Below are positions 15,097 through 23,074 of a DNA stretch of 25,735 nt, one piece after another. Source of the stretch: CBDUXP01 sp965371225 [NCBI: uncultured bacterium]. Lineage in GTDB: Bacteria; Abyssobacteria; SURF-5; CBDUXP01. The stretch covers positions 1 to 25,735 of the forward strand of contig CBDUXP010000055.1 in NCBI GenBank assembly GCA_965371225.1. Reading direction: 5' to 3'. A program made the position numbers and the translations under genes. Below the pieces are notes generated by a model. The model did not search any database. It saw only the letters and a list, made by a program, of their open reading frames with translations, and was not told the DNA's origin. Numbering within the stretch: position 1 is the stretch's first letter; every line of letters starts with the position of its first letter.

Positions 15097-16044
15097 TCAG
15101 CTACTCGTGCGAAAGTGCGGCAGGACGTCCGCCGCGAACATTTCCGTGCTCGCATGGTTCTCGAGTCGCCCGAAGATCACGATGAACCCGTTCACCCCGA
15201 GGTCGATGTACGTCTGCAAGCGCTCGCGGACCTGTTCCGCGGTGCCGACGACGGCACTTTGCTCCGGCCCCGGTGGATCGTCGGTCATGCCGCGGCGTTC
15301 AAGCCGCCGCTTCAAGCGGGCCGTATCGTCGTCGAGCACCACGGCGCCGGTCCACGTGACGGCGATCTCTGCTGGATCCCGGCCGATGGCTTCGCACGCG
15401 CGGCGGAGGTTGCCGATGCGCTCCGTCGCTTCCGCCGGGGTGCCTGACGTGTTCCACTGGTCCGCGTACTTGGCGACCCAGGGCAACGTGTATTTCGGGC
15501 CGCTGCCCCCGATCATGATCGGTAAGGGCTGTTGCACGGGCTTGGGTGCGCAGTACGCGTCCCGCACCTGAAAGTACTGGCCTTCGAACGTGACCTGCTC
15601 TTCGGTCCAGAGCCGCCGGCAAATTTCCAGCGCCTCGCCGAACTCCGCGCTCCGCACCCGGTCCGCCGGGTAGTCGTAGCCGTAGCCCACGTACTCGTCT
15701 TTGAACCACCCGTAGCCGTAGCCGAACTCCAGGCGGCCGCCGCTGATCACGTCGACCGTCGCGGCGGTCTTGGCCATGAGCGCGGGCGCCCGGTACGAGT
15801 GGCAGGACACGAGCGGGCCGAAGCGGATCGTGCTCGTGTCCCGCGCGAGGGCCGCGAGCGTGGTCCAGCACTCGAGCTGGTCGGCCGCCGGCTGATCGCC
15901 CACGCCGAACAGGTGGTCGATGAGCCACACCGAGTCGTAGCCCAGGCGTTCGAGCAATTGCCAGTGGTCGCGAAGGACCTCGTACGAGACGCCCTGTTGG
16001 GCCGTCTGCAAACCAAATGTCACGTTTCCGTTGTTGGCGCTCAC
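15097..16044 (-). CDS. LLM-class F420-dependent oxidoreductase
   Basis: The 315-residue product is a second luciferase-like TIM-barrel oxidoreductase, shorter than the one at 12934 and closer to the F420-dependent subgroup. Seen are NVTFGLQTAQ at the N-terminus, SVWLIDHLF, the SGGRLEFGYGYGW signature, LPIMIGGSGPKYTL and VVGTAEQVRERL. The start is taken as the GTG at 16044 because GGGAGG lies 6 bases upstream, itself just after the stop of the acyl-CoA dehydrogenase. The frame is open further upstream, but that part reads as the reverse of the dehydrogenase gene. A 13-base gap from that gene argues for coupled translation. The likely role is reduction or oxidation of an intermediate in the same pathway; the substrate is unknown. 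Confidence 0.9.
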   Translation of the reverse strand: MSANNGNVTFGLQTAQQGVSYEVLRDHWQLLERLGYDSVWLIDHLFGVGDQPAADQLECWTTLAALARDTSTIRFGPLVSCHSYRAPALMAKTAATVDVISGGRLEFGYGYGWFKDEYVGYGYDYPADRVRSAEFGEALEICRRLWTEEQVTFEGQYFQVRDAYCAPKPVQQPLPIMIGGSGPKYTLPWVAKYADQWNTSGTPAEATERIGNLRRACEAIGRDPAEIAVTWTGAVVLDDDTARLKRRLERRGMTDDPPGPEQSAVVGTAEQVRERLQTYIDLGVNGFIVIFGRLENHASTEMFAADVLPHFRTSS

Positions 16045-16057
16045 GCTGTCCTCCCGT

Positions 16058-17329
16058 TCAACTGCTGCGGATGAAGCCGAAGAGATGGCCCCCGACCTTC
16101 CGTATCTGGATTTCTTCACTGCCTTCGGTAATCCGGTACCGCCGGTGGTGGCGGTAGATGTGCTCGAAGGGCTTGTGGCGCGAATAGCCGAGCCCGCCAT
16201 GGACCTGCATGGCAAAGTCCGCCGCCTGACACACGAGGCGGTTCGCCCGGTAGTTGCACATGGAGACCTTGTCGGACAGGAAGCGCGCCACGTCGGGTTT
16301 CGGCATGCGATCCATTTGCCAGGCGGTCTTATGGATGAGGTTCCGAATCAGTTCGCACTCGGTGTGCAGCTCCACGAGCGGAAACTGGATCGCTTGGTTC
16401 GTGGCGAGGGGCCGCCCGAAGGGGCGGCGTTCGCGGGCGTAGGCGACGCTTTCGTTGATGCAGAATTGCGCGGCCCCCACCCCGCTGGCCGCCTGCCGAA
16501 TCCGATTCTCGTGTACGAAATGCTGGGCCACCGCTAAGCCGTTGTCGCGCGGCCCCAGGATGCCGCTGTCGGGCACCCACACGTCCGTGAGCGATACCCG
16601 CGGATGATCCGTCGGCATGTTGAAGGTCCACAGGTACTCTTCAATAGTGAAACCCGCCGCATCCGTCGGCATGAGGAAACAGGTGATGCCCTGCGCGTCG
16701 CCATCCTTTCCCGCCGTCCGCGCGAAAATCATGTCGTGGGTCGCGACGTGCAGCCCCGTGTTCCACATCTTGGAGCCGTTGATGAGCCACCCGTCGACCC
16801 CATCCCGCGCGTCGGGCACCGCCCGGGTCTCCATCCAGGTGGCGTCCGATCCGTGCTCCGGTTCCGTCAGGCCGAACGCCACACGCCGGGTGCCCTCCAG
16901 GATGCCCGGGATGAACTCCTCCTGTTGCGTCGGCGTGCCGAAGTCGCGGAACATCAGGACCTGGGGGAAATTGCCGACGATAGAGCTTTCGTTTTGCAAG
17001 TCGTTGTGTAGGCCGAGGCCCTTCGCCGCGAGATGTTCGCGGATGACGGCCATGGCGAGGTTCGACCCGTCCTTCCCCCCGTAAGCCTTCGGCACCGCAA
17101 ACCGCAGGTGGCCCGCGGCATCAGCCCGGCGCCGCATCTCCCGCAACAAATCTTCCCACTCGGCGCGCGGCAGGCCCTGATTGTCCCAATCGGTGCGCGC
17201 GTGTTCGCGGCGATAGTCGAAGAAGCGCACGTTGTCATCCTGAGCTTCCAGCGGTTTGATTTCGGCCTCGATGAACGCATCCAGCTCCTCGAGATACGCC
17301 ACAATCTCTTGGGGGAGTTCAAAATCCAT
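16058..17329 (-). CDS. Acyl-CoA dehydrogenase
   Basis: The 423-residue FAD enzyme is predicted to introduce an alpha-beta double bond in an acyl-CoA, with electrons passed to ETF. The three-domain ACAD layout is visible: an N-terminal helical part, the middle FAD-binding strand segment (RVAFGLTEPEHGSD, then WLINGSKMWNTG), and the C-terminal helical part with RERRPFGRPL and MQVHGGLGYSRHK. The catalytic glutamate is expected in RITEGSEEIQ near the C-terminus, the usual position for medium-chain type enzymes. The ATG at 17329 has GAGGAGGG 4 bases upstream. It is first of a three-gene minus-strand set with the LLM oxidoreductase and the MBL hydrolase. Length and motifs match COG1960 members closely. 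Chain-length specificity cannot be told. Confidence 0.93.
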   Translation of the reverse strand: MDFELPQEIVAYLEELDAFIEAEIKPLEAQDDNVRFFDYRREHARTDWDNQGLPRAEWEDLLREMRRRADAAGHLRFAVPKAYGGKDGSNLAMAVIREHLAAKGLGLHNDLQNESSIVGNFPQVLMFRDFGTPTQQEEFIPGILEGTRRVAFGLTEPEHGSDATWMETRAVPDARDGVDGWLINGSKMWNTGLHVATHDMIFARTAGKDGDAQGITCFLMPTDAAGFTIEEYLWTFNMPTDHPRVSLTDVWVPDSGILGPRDNGLAVAQHFVHENRIRQAASGVGAAQFCINESVAYARERRPFGRPLATNQAIQFPLVELHTECELIRNLIHKTAWQMDRMPKPDVARFLSDKVSMCNYRANRLVCQAADFAMQVHGGLGYSRHKPFEHIYRHHRRYRITEGSEEIQIRKVGGHLFGFIRSS

Positions 17330-18075
17330 CAGACCCTCCTCGCCGTCATGCCGCCAGACCCGGCCGCGCGCAGACCGGCGCGACACCGCGGGCATGCTCC
17401 GCGCGGGTGCCCCATCCCGATCGGCCCCGTCCCGTGAAGCGGACACCTCCGTCCGTCCCCGGGGCCGGCCCACTATATAGAAGAGTGGCGCCACGGGAGA
17501 CCGGCCCACAGCACAGCCCCGGAAACCCTGGCCCGACTGGCGTCGGCGACCGCCGGGCGCTTTTGCGCCACCGCCCCCTCCCCCGAACGGGCGGGCTCGG
17601 CGGCTGCGGCGACGTGACGCTTCGTGCGATCCGCGCAACGGTTACACGGCATCGCGCGTCGGCGCATCCCGCATGTTGTCGTGCCCGACAGGCGGGCGGG
17701 ACGGTGCCCGCGCCGCGCGCCTGCGTACACCGTGTGGCGTGCGTCGCTCTTCGCATCGGACCGCGTGCCGAGTTAACCGGATAAATCGGACCTAGGTAGG
17801 ACGCTTTCCCGTACGTCGCGTGTTGGCAAGACGCGGTGAACGTGTGCACGGTGGGATGCAAATTCGGACGATGGGGCTGTGCTACTATGTGGTCCGCGGG
17901 GGTTGCGAGTACCGTGTTCGTATGGTCCTGAAGCAGTTGCCTCGCACCGGTCGTGATTCCATTATCCTGCGCCGTTGGTATCGCGTCGGTTCACAACTCC
18001 CCACCGCTGCCGTCTATTCCGTTCCGCGTTTCTGGGTCGCGCGCGTGGTGCAACCCCGGCCGCAGGACGCCGCCC
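17330..18075. other. 746-base divergent intergenic region
   Basis: No convincing gene lies between the acyl-CoA dehydrogenase (minus) and BNR protein (plus) genes. Short open frames here lack ribosome sites and recognisable protein character. A minus-strand TATAGT (complement of 17472-17477) could be a -10 element for the dehydrogenase operon, but its -35 is poor. A locally AT-richer patch lies near 17770-17790. I saw no tRNA-like or repeat structure. The gap is unusually long for this dense region. Confidence 0.6.
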
Positions 18076-19026
18076 ATGGAAGCTGAGTTTTTGCACAACC
18101 CTGAGGGGCGGGGGCAGCATGCGCACAGCCCGCATTTGCTTGAGACGGATTCCGGAGACCTCCTGGCTACGTGGTATGCCTATCCGGGACCGGAGGATCA
18201 TAAGAACGCCAAGCTCGTCCTCGCACGGAAACCCGCAAACGAGTCCTGGGGGAAATCGAAACCCATCCTGAATTCGCTGAACTCCTCGGCGGGCAATCCC
18301 GTCCTGACTCAGGACTCCAGAACCGGGGACTTGGTGCTGTACTTTCCTCTTCTCCACAATTACTGGAACGATGCCACGGTGTTCATGGCCCGCTCCTCCG
18401 ATGAGGGGCGCACCTGGTCCGCCCCCGCGCAAATGTGGGATCGCGAGGGCCTCATGATCCGGCACTCCCCGGTGGTCCTGCTGGACGGCAACAGCCTGCT
18501 CCCCGTGTACGACGAGGTCCAGCACACGTCGCAGATCCTGCGGTGCCGCGGTCTCATCTGTCATCCCTGCCACACGTTCGATGGGCAGGTTATTCAGCCA
18601 GTGCTCGTGCGGGATTCCGCTGATGTGATCCAGGCCTTCTTTCGCCCCAAGGGCATGCCCCACATCATCTGGCGCGCCCGATCGATCGATGAGGGCAACT
18701 CCTGGTCGCAGTTGATCCGGACGAACCTGCCGTGTCCGCTGAGCGGCATCGCGGCGTTCGCGACGGAGGACGCGCTGGGGATTGTGTACAACCATACGCA
18801 TGAGCACCAGCGGACCCCCCTGAGTATTGCGACCAGCCAGGATGGGGGCGTCAGTTGGAGCGAGCCTTGGCATATCGACGAAATGGGGCACGAGGCGTCG
18901 TATCCGAGCTTTCTGTTCGGGTCCGACGGCCGGGTGCACGGGGTCTATTCATACAATCGCCGCATGATCAAGTACGTGGCCTTTCCGGTCGAGGATTTCG
19001 CGCATGCCCTACACCGCGATCGGTGA
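18076..19026 (+). CDS. BNR/sialidase-like beta-propeller protein
   Basis: The 316-residue product resembles BNR_2 (PF13088) six-bladed propellers related to exo-alpha-sialidases. Three Asp boxes are clear: SSDEGRTW (107-114), SIDEGNSW (203-210) and SQDGGVSW (254-261). The opening HSPHLLETDSGDLLATWYA is typical of the family, and R51 and R106 are candidates for the sialidase arginine cluster. There is no signal peptide, so the protein is probably cytoplasmic or exported in another way. The ATG at 18076 is preceded by AGGA at 8 bases; the frame is open upstream, but the earlier part lacks propeller character. Its 3' end overlaps the next gene by 23 bases, implying co-translation. Glycan cleavage or binding is likely; true sialidase activity is not shown. 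Confidence 0.85.
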   Translation: MEAEFLHNPEGRGQHAHSPHLLETDSGDLLATWYAYPGPEDHKNAKLVLARKPANESWGKSKPILNSLNSSAGNPVLTQDSRTGDLVLYFPLLHNYWNDATVFMARSSDEGRTWSAPAQMWDREGLMIRHSPVVLLDGNSLLPVYDEVQHTSQILRCRGLICHPCHTFDGQVIQPVLVRDSADVIQAFFRPKGMPHIIWRARSIDEGNSWSQLIRTNLPCPLSGIAAFATEDALGIVYNHTHEHQRTPLSIATSQDGGVSWSEPWHIDEMGHEASYPSFLFGSDGRVHGVYSYNRRMIKYVAFPVEDFAHALHRDR

Positions 19027-19612
19027 TTTCAAAAACATTCACAAAGGCAAGCGGCTCTTCATTCTGGCGTCCGGGCCGTCGCTGGCCACCCACGATCTCT
19101 CCCGGCTGGAGCGGCGGATGGTGATGGGCTTGAATCGGTCCTTCTTCGCCTATCCGGAAACCGACTACCACTGTTGTTTCGATCGGCGCGCGTTCAACAT
19201 GCACGGCGCGCTCTTGCGCCAGACGCGCTATCTCTTCACGGTGGAGGATCGCCCGTGGGGGATCCCGATCCGCTCCCAGTCGGCCGAAGGGTACAGCTTC
19301 GACCTGGAGCAGGGCATCTACACGGGGTACACGATCTCGTATTTCGCCCTGCAGGTGGCGGTCTATATGGGCTTCCGCCAGATTTTCTACCTGGGGCTGG
19401 ATCTGAAGAACGAAACGTACATGACCCACTTCTTCGGCCGGGACTGGAACTCCGTCAACCACGACGCCACCGAGTTCCCCAAGATGATGCGTATGTTCAC
19501 CTATGGGCTGGCGCAGCTCGCCTCAGTGGACGTGGAAGTCTACAACTGCAGCCCCGTCTGTGAGTTGCCGTGTTTCAAGTCCGCCACGTTTGACTGGGCC
19601 GTCTCTCTGTAG
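19004..19612 (+). CDS. DUF115/MptE-like or GT42-like protein with GPSL motif
   Basis: The 202-residue product shows the pattern of the DUF115 (6-hydroxymethylpterin pyrophosphokinase MptE-like) and GT42 sialyltransferase-like superfamily. After a basic lead (KNIHKGKRLFI) comes ASGPSL (22-27), the nucleotide-binding GxGPSL signature, then GLNRSFF with N44 and CFDRRAF with D60. The block GIYTGYTISYFALQVAVYMG followed by FRQIFYLGLDL is the second conserved helix-strand unit. In other bacteria such proteins act in surface glycan or flagellin glycosylation. The ATG at 19004 overlaps the BNR gene by 23 bases. At about 200 residues it is short for DUF115 and close to the core domain alone. Glycosyltransferase against pyrophosphokinase cannot be decided from sequence. 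Confidence 0.72.
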   Translation: MPYTAIGDFKNIHKGKRLFILASGPSLATHDLSRLERRMVMGLNRSFFAYPETDYHCCFDRRAFNMHGALLRQTRYLFTVEDRPWGIPIRSQSAEGYSFDLEQGIYTGYTISYFALQVAVYMGFRQIFYLGLDLKNETYMTHFFGRDWNSVNHDATEFPKMMRMFTYGLAQLASVDVEVYNCSPVCELPCFKSATFDWAVSL

Positions 19613-19719
19613 CACCCCGGCGCGCGGACCGGTGCGCCGGCCGCCCCAGCCGCTGCGAGCCGCCCTCCTGGGTGGACGCCTCCCCGGACCCCCTCAGTCA
19701 AGTGCCGGGGTGTCTGGCG

Positions 19720-19733
19720 CCCCCCCCCCCCCC
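19720..19733 (+). repeat. Homopolymer run of 14 cytosines
   Basis: Fourteen consecutive C residues lie about 110 bases after the stop of the DUF115-like gene. Such a run is prone to slippage in the cell and in sequencing, so its length may be unreliable. Confidence 0.9.
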
Positions 19734-19867
19734 GCCTGGAGGGTGCCCTGACGAGTCCGGTGAAGGCCTATTGCTGACCTGCGCGTGATGATTCTCATTT
19801 CGCTAGACTTGCCGGGGTGACGGATCCCATAAGCTGCGAATCCTGCCGAATCTAACTGCGGATGATG

Positions 19868-19897
19868 CCGAAACCGTCTTCGTTCTCTCGGTTTCGG
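19868..19897. repeat. 9-bp inverted repeat, possible terminator or operator
   Basis: CCGAAACCG (19868-19876) and CGGTTTCGG (19889-19897) are perfect complements around a 12-base loop. It ends about 35 bases before the -35 of the cheA promoter. There is no strong T-tract, so it may be an operator rather than an intrinsic terminator for the upstream gene pair. Confidence 0.6.
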
Positions 19898-19931
19898 TTC
19901 AGAATTTACGCTATTTTGTGAATTGGTAGTA

Positions 19932-19960
19932 TTGCTTCCTCAAGCGTTTATGCTTATACT
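19932..19960 (+). promoter_or_regulatory. Sigma-70-like promoter for the chemotaxis operon
   Basis: TTGCTT (19932-19937) and TATACT (19955-19960) are separated by 17 bases within the AT-rich block. Transcription would start near 19967, leaving an untranslated leader of about 350 bases before cheA at 20315. Confidence 0.5.
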
Positions 19961-20314
19961 GTTCGCGTTAGATCGAGAAGCCAACGAATATTGCCAACAG
20001 TATTCGAGCGGGAGCAGGCGGGAGATAAGACCACACTGGCGCGGGGTGGGACGGCCGCGCGAGGGTGGGGCCTGACGGCGGCGACGATCGAACGGGGAGA
20101 TGGGACGCAGCCCGCAGTCCTCTCTCAGGGCAGGTGGTAGTCGAAGTGCAGCACCGCGCGGCGGTGCGGGAGAGAAGGGTGCAGGCACTGTCAGCCACCA
20201 ATGCGTTCCCCCCTGGCCGCTTGGCTTCAGGCAGGGCCCGCGTGTTCTCTCCCTCCACCCCGCGCCCCGAGACGGTTGGGATAGGCCGTCTCGCCTCCCT
20301 GGGTGGAGTGGTCC

Positions 20315-23074
20315 ATGGGTGAGTTCGACGAACATCTCAAAGAATTCCTCATCGAGAGTCTTGAGAACCTCGAGGAGTTGGACCGCGACCTTCTCAGCCT
20401 GGAGAACAACCCGGACGATCGGGAGTTGCTCTCGAGCATCTTCCGCTGTATCCACACGATCAAGGGGACCGGCGGTTTCTTTGGATTCCCCCACTTGGGG
20501 GCGCTTACCCACGCGGGCGAGAGCCTCCTTGCCAAGCTTCGGGATGGCACGCTCACCGTCTCCCGGGAGATTACCGATGCGTTGTTGGGGCTGGGCGACG
20601 CCGTCCGGGAGATTCTGGGGCGCATCGAGCAGTCGGGCGAAGAAGGTGATGAGGCCTATGCCGAGCTGGTCGAGACCCTCACCCAGCTTTACACCTCCCC
20701 CGCCGCCCCGGTGCATGAAACCTCATCAGACGAGCCTGAGCCTGAGCAATCATCAGAAGAGCCCGAGCCCGAACAGTCATCAGAAGCGCTCGAGCCTGAA
20801 CAACTCGAGCCTGAACAAGAAGAGTCCGATGGGGAATCGGGTGCGGATAGCAGTGAGGAAGAAGCGGTCGTCGAATCAAGTTTCGACACGGCACTCTACC
20901 CCTTCGACACGCGGGTCGACCCTCCTGAGGATCGCTCGCAAACGGCTGACGAGGCACGCAGTGCATCACCACCTCCAGCGTCGGCGGAAACGGCGGCCCC
21001 GGTGAGCAATCCAGATCCCCCCGCAGACCCGGCGAACACGCCGGATGAGGTCACGCCAGAAGAGGCGGCCGAGCTGGTGCGGACGGCCGGAGAGCGGGGC
21101 GCCGACCCCGAACTCCTCGGGCAAATGCTCGTGGACAGCGGCCATATTACGGCCGAGGCGCTCGCCGACGCCCTGGCGCGCCAGGCGCAGGGGGACCCCC
21201 GCCACGTGGGCGAGCTGCTGGTGGAGCAGGGCGAGGCGGAGCCGGAGGACGTGGTCGAGGCGCTCAAAACCCAGAACGAAGTGGCGGGCACCAGCAGCCT
21301 GGCCGAAAGCACGATCCGGGTGGATGTGACCCTGCTCGACAAGCTCATGACCATGGTGGGGGAGTTGGTGTTGGCGCGGAATCAGACCATGCAGTTCGGC
21401 GCCTCCATTGAGGACCGGGGGTTCGTGGAAGCGTCGCAGCGCCTGAATCTGATCACGACCGAGTTGCAGGAAGCGGTGATGAAAACCCGCATGCAACCGA
21501 TCCATACCATTTGGAGCAAATTCCCCCGCGTCGTCCGCGATCTGTCGCACTCGATCGGCAAACAAATCCGGATCGAAATGGAAGGCGAGGATACGGAACT
21601 CGACCGGACCATTCTGGACGCGATCAAGGATCCCCTCACCCACATCATCCGCAACTCGGTCGATCACGGCATCGAGACGCCCGAGGTACGCCGGGCGGCC
21701 GGCAAGCCGGCGGAGGGGGTGATGCGGCTCCGCGCCTATCACGAGGGGGGCAACGTCATCATCGAGATTCAGGATGACGGGGCGGGGCTGGACCTGGCGC
21801 GGGTGAAGGCCAAGGCCCTGCAGATGAACCTCCTCACTCCGGACCAGGCGGCGGGGATGGGGGATCGGGAGCTGGCGAATGTTGTCTTTGCGCCGGGGTT
21901 TTCCACCGCCAAAAAGGTCACGAGCGTGTCCGGCCGCGGGGTGGGTATGGATGTGGTGAAGACCAACATCGAGCGGATCGGCGGCTCGGTGGATCTCACC
22001 ACGAAGGAGGGTGAGGGGACCACCATCAAAACGAAGATTCCCCTGACCCTGGCCATCATCCCCGCCCTGATCGTGACCTGTGGCGGCACCCGCTACGCCA
22101 TTCCGCAGGTGAGTCTCTTGGAGCTGGTCCGCCTGGACGGGCGGGCCGCGACGAGCAAGATCGAGATGATCCACGGGGCCGCCGTCTACCGGCTCCGGGG
22201 GGATCTCTTACCCCTGGTGTACTTGAAAGAACTCTTGCGCCTGTCGGACCGCGCGGTCGTTACGGAGGACGACCCGGAGGCCGAGGACGCGGTCGTCCAT
22301 CACGAGGAGGACGAGGCGATCAACATCATCGTGCTGCAGGCGGACGATCAGCAGTTCGGCTTGATCGTGGAGAGCGTGCAGGACACCGAAGAAATCGTGG
22401 TGAAGCCGCTGAGCCGGCAACTGAAGGACATCCCCGTGTACGCGGGCGCGGCGATCATGGGGGACGGCAGGGTCGCCGTCATCCTTGACGTATTGGGCAT
22501 CGCGCAGAGCGGCAATGTGTTGTCGGAGTTGCAAGAGCGCGCGCTCCTCGGCGCGGACGTGGAACAGGAGGAGGGCGAAGACCACCGGCAAGCCCTCCTG
22601 CTCTTCCAAGCGTCCACGGGTGCCCCCATGGCCATGCCGCTGTCGATGGTGGCCCGCCTGGAAAAGTTCGATCTGGCGAGGGTGGAGGAGTTGGGCGAGT
22701 TGCAGGTCGTGCAGTACCGGGACGAAATTCTGCCCCTCCTCCGGGTGTCGGAGTTCTTCGGGAACGGCCATGCCGCGGACGACCTCCCCGAGGACTCGGC
22801 CGAGACCGCGCACACCGACGAGGACACCTTGAAAGTGGTGGTCTGCGCCTGCGCGGGGCAGAACGTGGGCTTGATCGTGGACACCATCTTGGACGTCAGC
22901 GAGGAAGTCCTCGACGTGCAAGGCCACTCGAGCCGGGACGGGGTGATGTACACCGCCGTCGTGCAAGGCCGAATTACGGAATTCGTTGACGTGGATGCGA
23001 TTCTGCGGGCCGGCTTGCCCAGCGCCTTTGAGGAAATCCTGGCGGCGGCCGGTAAGGAGGGCGCTCATGGCTGA
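20315..23074 (+). CDS. cheA: Chemotaxis sensor histidine kinase CheA
   Basis: The 919-residue product phosphorylates response regulators according to chemoreceptor state. An Hpt domain (about 1-110) has the phospho-acceptor H47 in CIHTIKGTGGFFG. A long acidic Pro/Glu/Gln/Ser linker (about 130-240) follows. Where a P2 regulator-docking domain is usual, residues about 245-322 hold two repeats of the form LGxxLVxxG ... AL..Q (LGQMLVDSGHIT and VGELLVEQGEAE), resembling MshEN/GspE N-terminal motifs. P3 dimerisation comes next, then the ATPase domain with N box RNSVDHGIE (N447), G1 DDGAG (487-491), F box FAPGF and G2 GRGVG (540-544). Two CheW-like regions end the protein. The ATG at 20315 has GGTGGAG about 6 bases upstream; a GTG at 20303 is a weaker alternative. 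cheW overlaps its end by 8 bases. No CheY, CheB or CheR gene is in view. Confidence 0.95.
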   Translation: MGEFDEHLKEFLIESLENLEELDRDLLSLENNPDDRELLSSIFRCIHTIKGTGGFFGFPHLGALTHAGESLLAKLRDGTLTVSREITDALLGLGDAVREILGRIEQSGEEGDEAYAELVETLTQLYTSPAAPVHETSSDEPEPEQSSEEPEPEQSSEALEPEQLEPEQEESDGESGADSSEEEAVVESSFDTALYPFDTRVDPPEDRSQTADEARSASPPPASAETAAPVSNPDPPADPANTPDEVTPEEAAELVRTAGERGADPELLGQMLVDSGHITAEALADALARQAQGDPRHVGELLVEQGEAEPEDVVEALKTQNEVAGTSSLAESTIRVDVTLLDKLMTMVGELVLARNQTMQFGASIEDRGFVEASQRLNLITTELQEAVMKTRMQPIHTIWSKFPRVVRDLSHSIGKQIRIEMEGEDTELDRTILDAIKDPLTHIIRNSVDHGIETPEVRRAAGKPAEGVMRLRAYHEGGNVIIEIQDDGAGLDLARVKAKALQMNLLTPDQAAGMGDRELANVVFAPGFSTAKKVTSVSGRGVGMDVVKTNIERIGGSVDLTTKEGEGTTIKTKIPLTLAIIPALIVTCGGTRYAIPQVSLLELVRLDGRAATSKIEMIHGAAVYRLRGDLLPLVYLKELLRLSDRAVVTEDDPEAEDAVVHHEEDEAINIIVLQADDQQFGLIVESVQDTEEIVVKPLSRQLKDIPVYAGAAIMGDGRVAVILDVLGIAQSGNVLSELQERALLGADVEQEEGEDHRQALLLFQASTGAPMAMPLSMVARLEKFDLARVEELGELQVVQYRDEILPLLRVSEFFGNGHAADDLPEDSAETAHTDEDTLKVVVCACAGQNVGLIVDTILDVSEEVLDVQGHSSRDGVMYTAVVQGRITEFVDVDAILRAGLPSAFEEILAAAGKEGAHG
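20732..20785 (+). repeat. 27-base degenerate coding repeats in the cheA linker
   Basis: Two 27-base units (20732-20758 and 20759-20785) each encode EPEPEQSSE, and shorter EPEQ copies follow to about 20818. They form part of the acidic flexible linker after the Hpt domain. Repeat number may vary between strains. Confidence 0.8.

Larger units (their letters stand above)
19613..20314. other. 702-base intergenic region upstream of cheA
   Basis: No gene is convincing here. The region holds a C14 run, an AT-rich block around 19780-20000 that stands out from the GC-rich surroundings, an inverted repeat and a promoter (listed separately). A GC-rich leader of about 350 bases then runs to cheA. The leader contains a 7-bp hairpin, GCACCGC (20151-20157) with GCGGTGC (20161-20167). 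I could not match it to a known riboswitch class, and no tRNA is visible. Confidence 0.6.

Noticed and set aside
17820-18086. Small plus-strand frame before the BNR gene
   Set aside because: No ribosome site, no protein-like pattern, and it overlaps the BNR start in another frame.
18076-19026. Naming the BNR protein a sialidase (nanH)
   Set aside because: Asp boxes are shared by many propellers; the complete active-site triad could not be confirmed and there is no secretion signal.
20085-20135. Sequence resembling the GGGACGCA part of a cyclic di-GMP-I riboswitch
   Set aside because: Only a short stretch matches; the upstream AGGGCAAACC-like segment and the paired arms are not seen.
20065-20322. 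Small open frames on both strands in the cheA leader
   Set aside because: They lack ribosome sites and have skewed Arg/Pro/Ser composition, so they are treated as non-coding leader.
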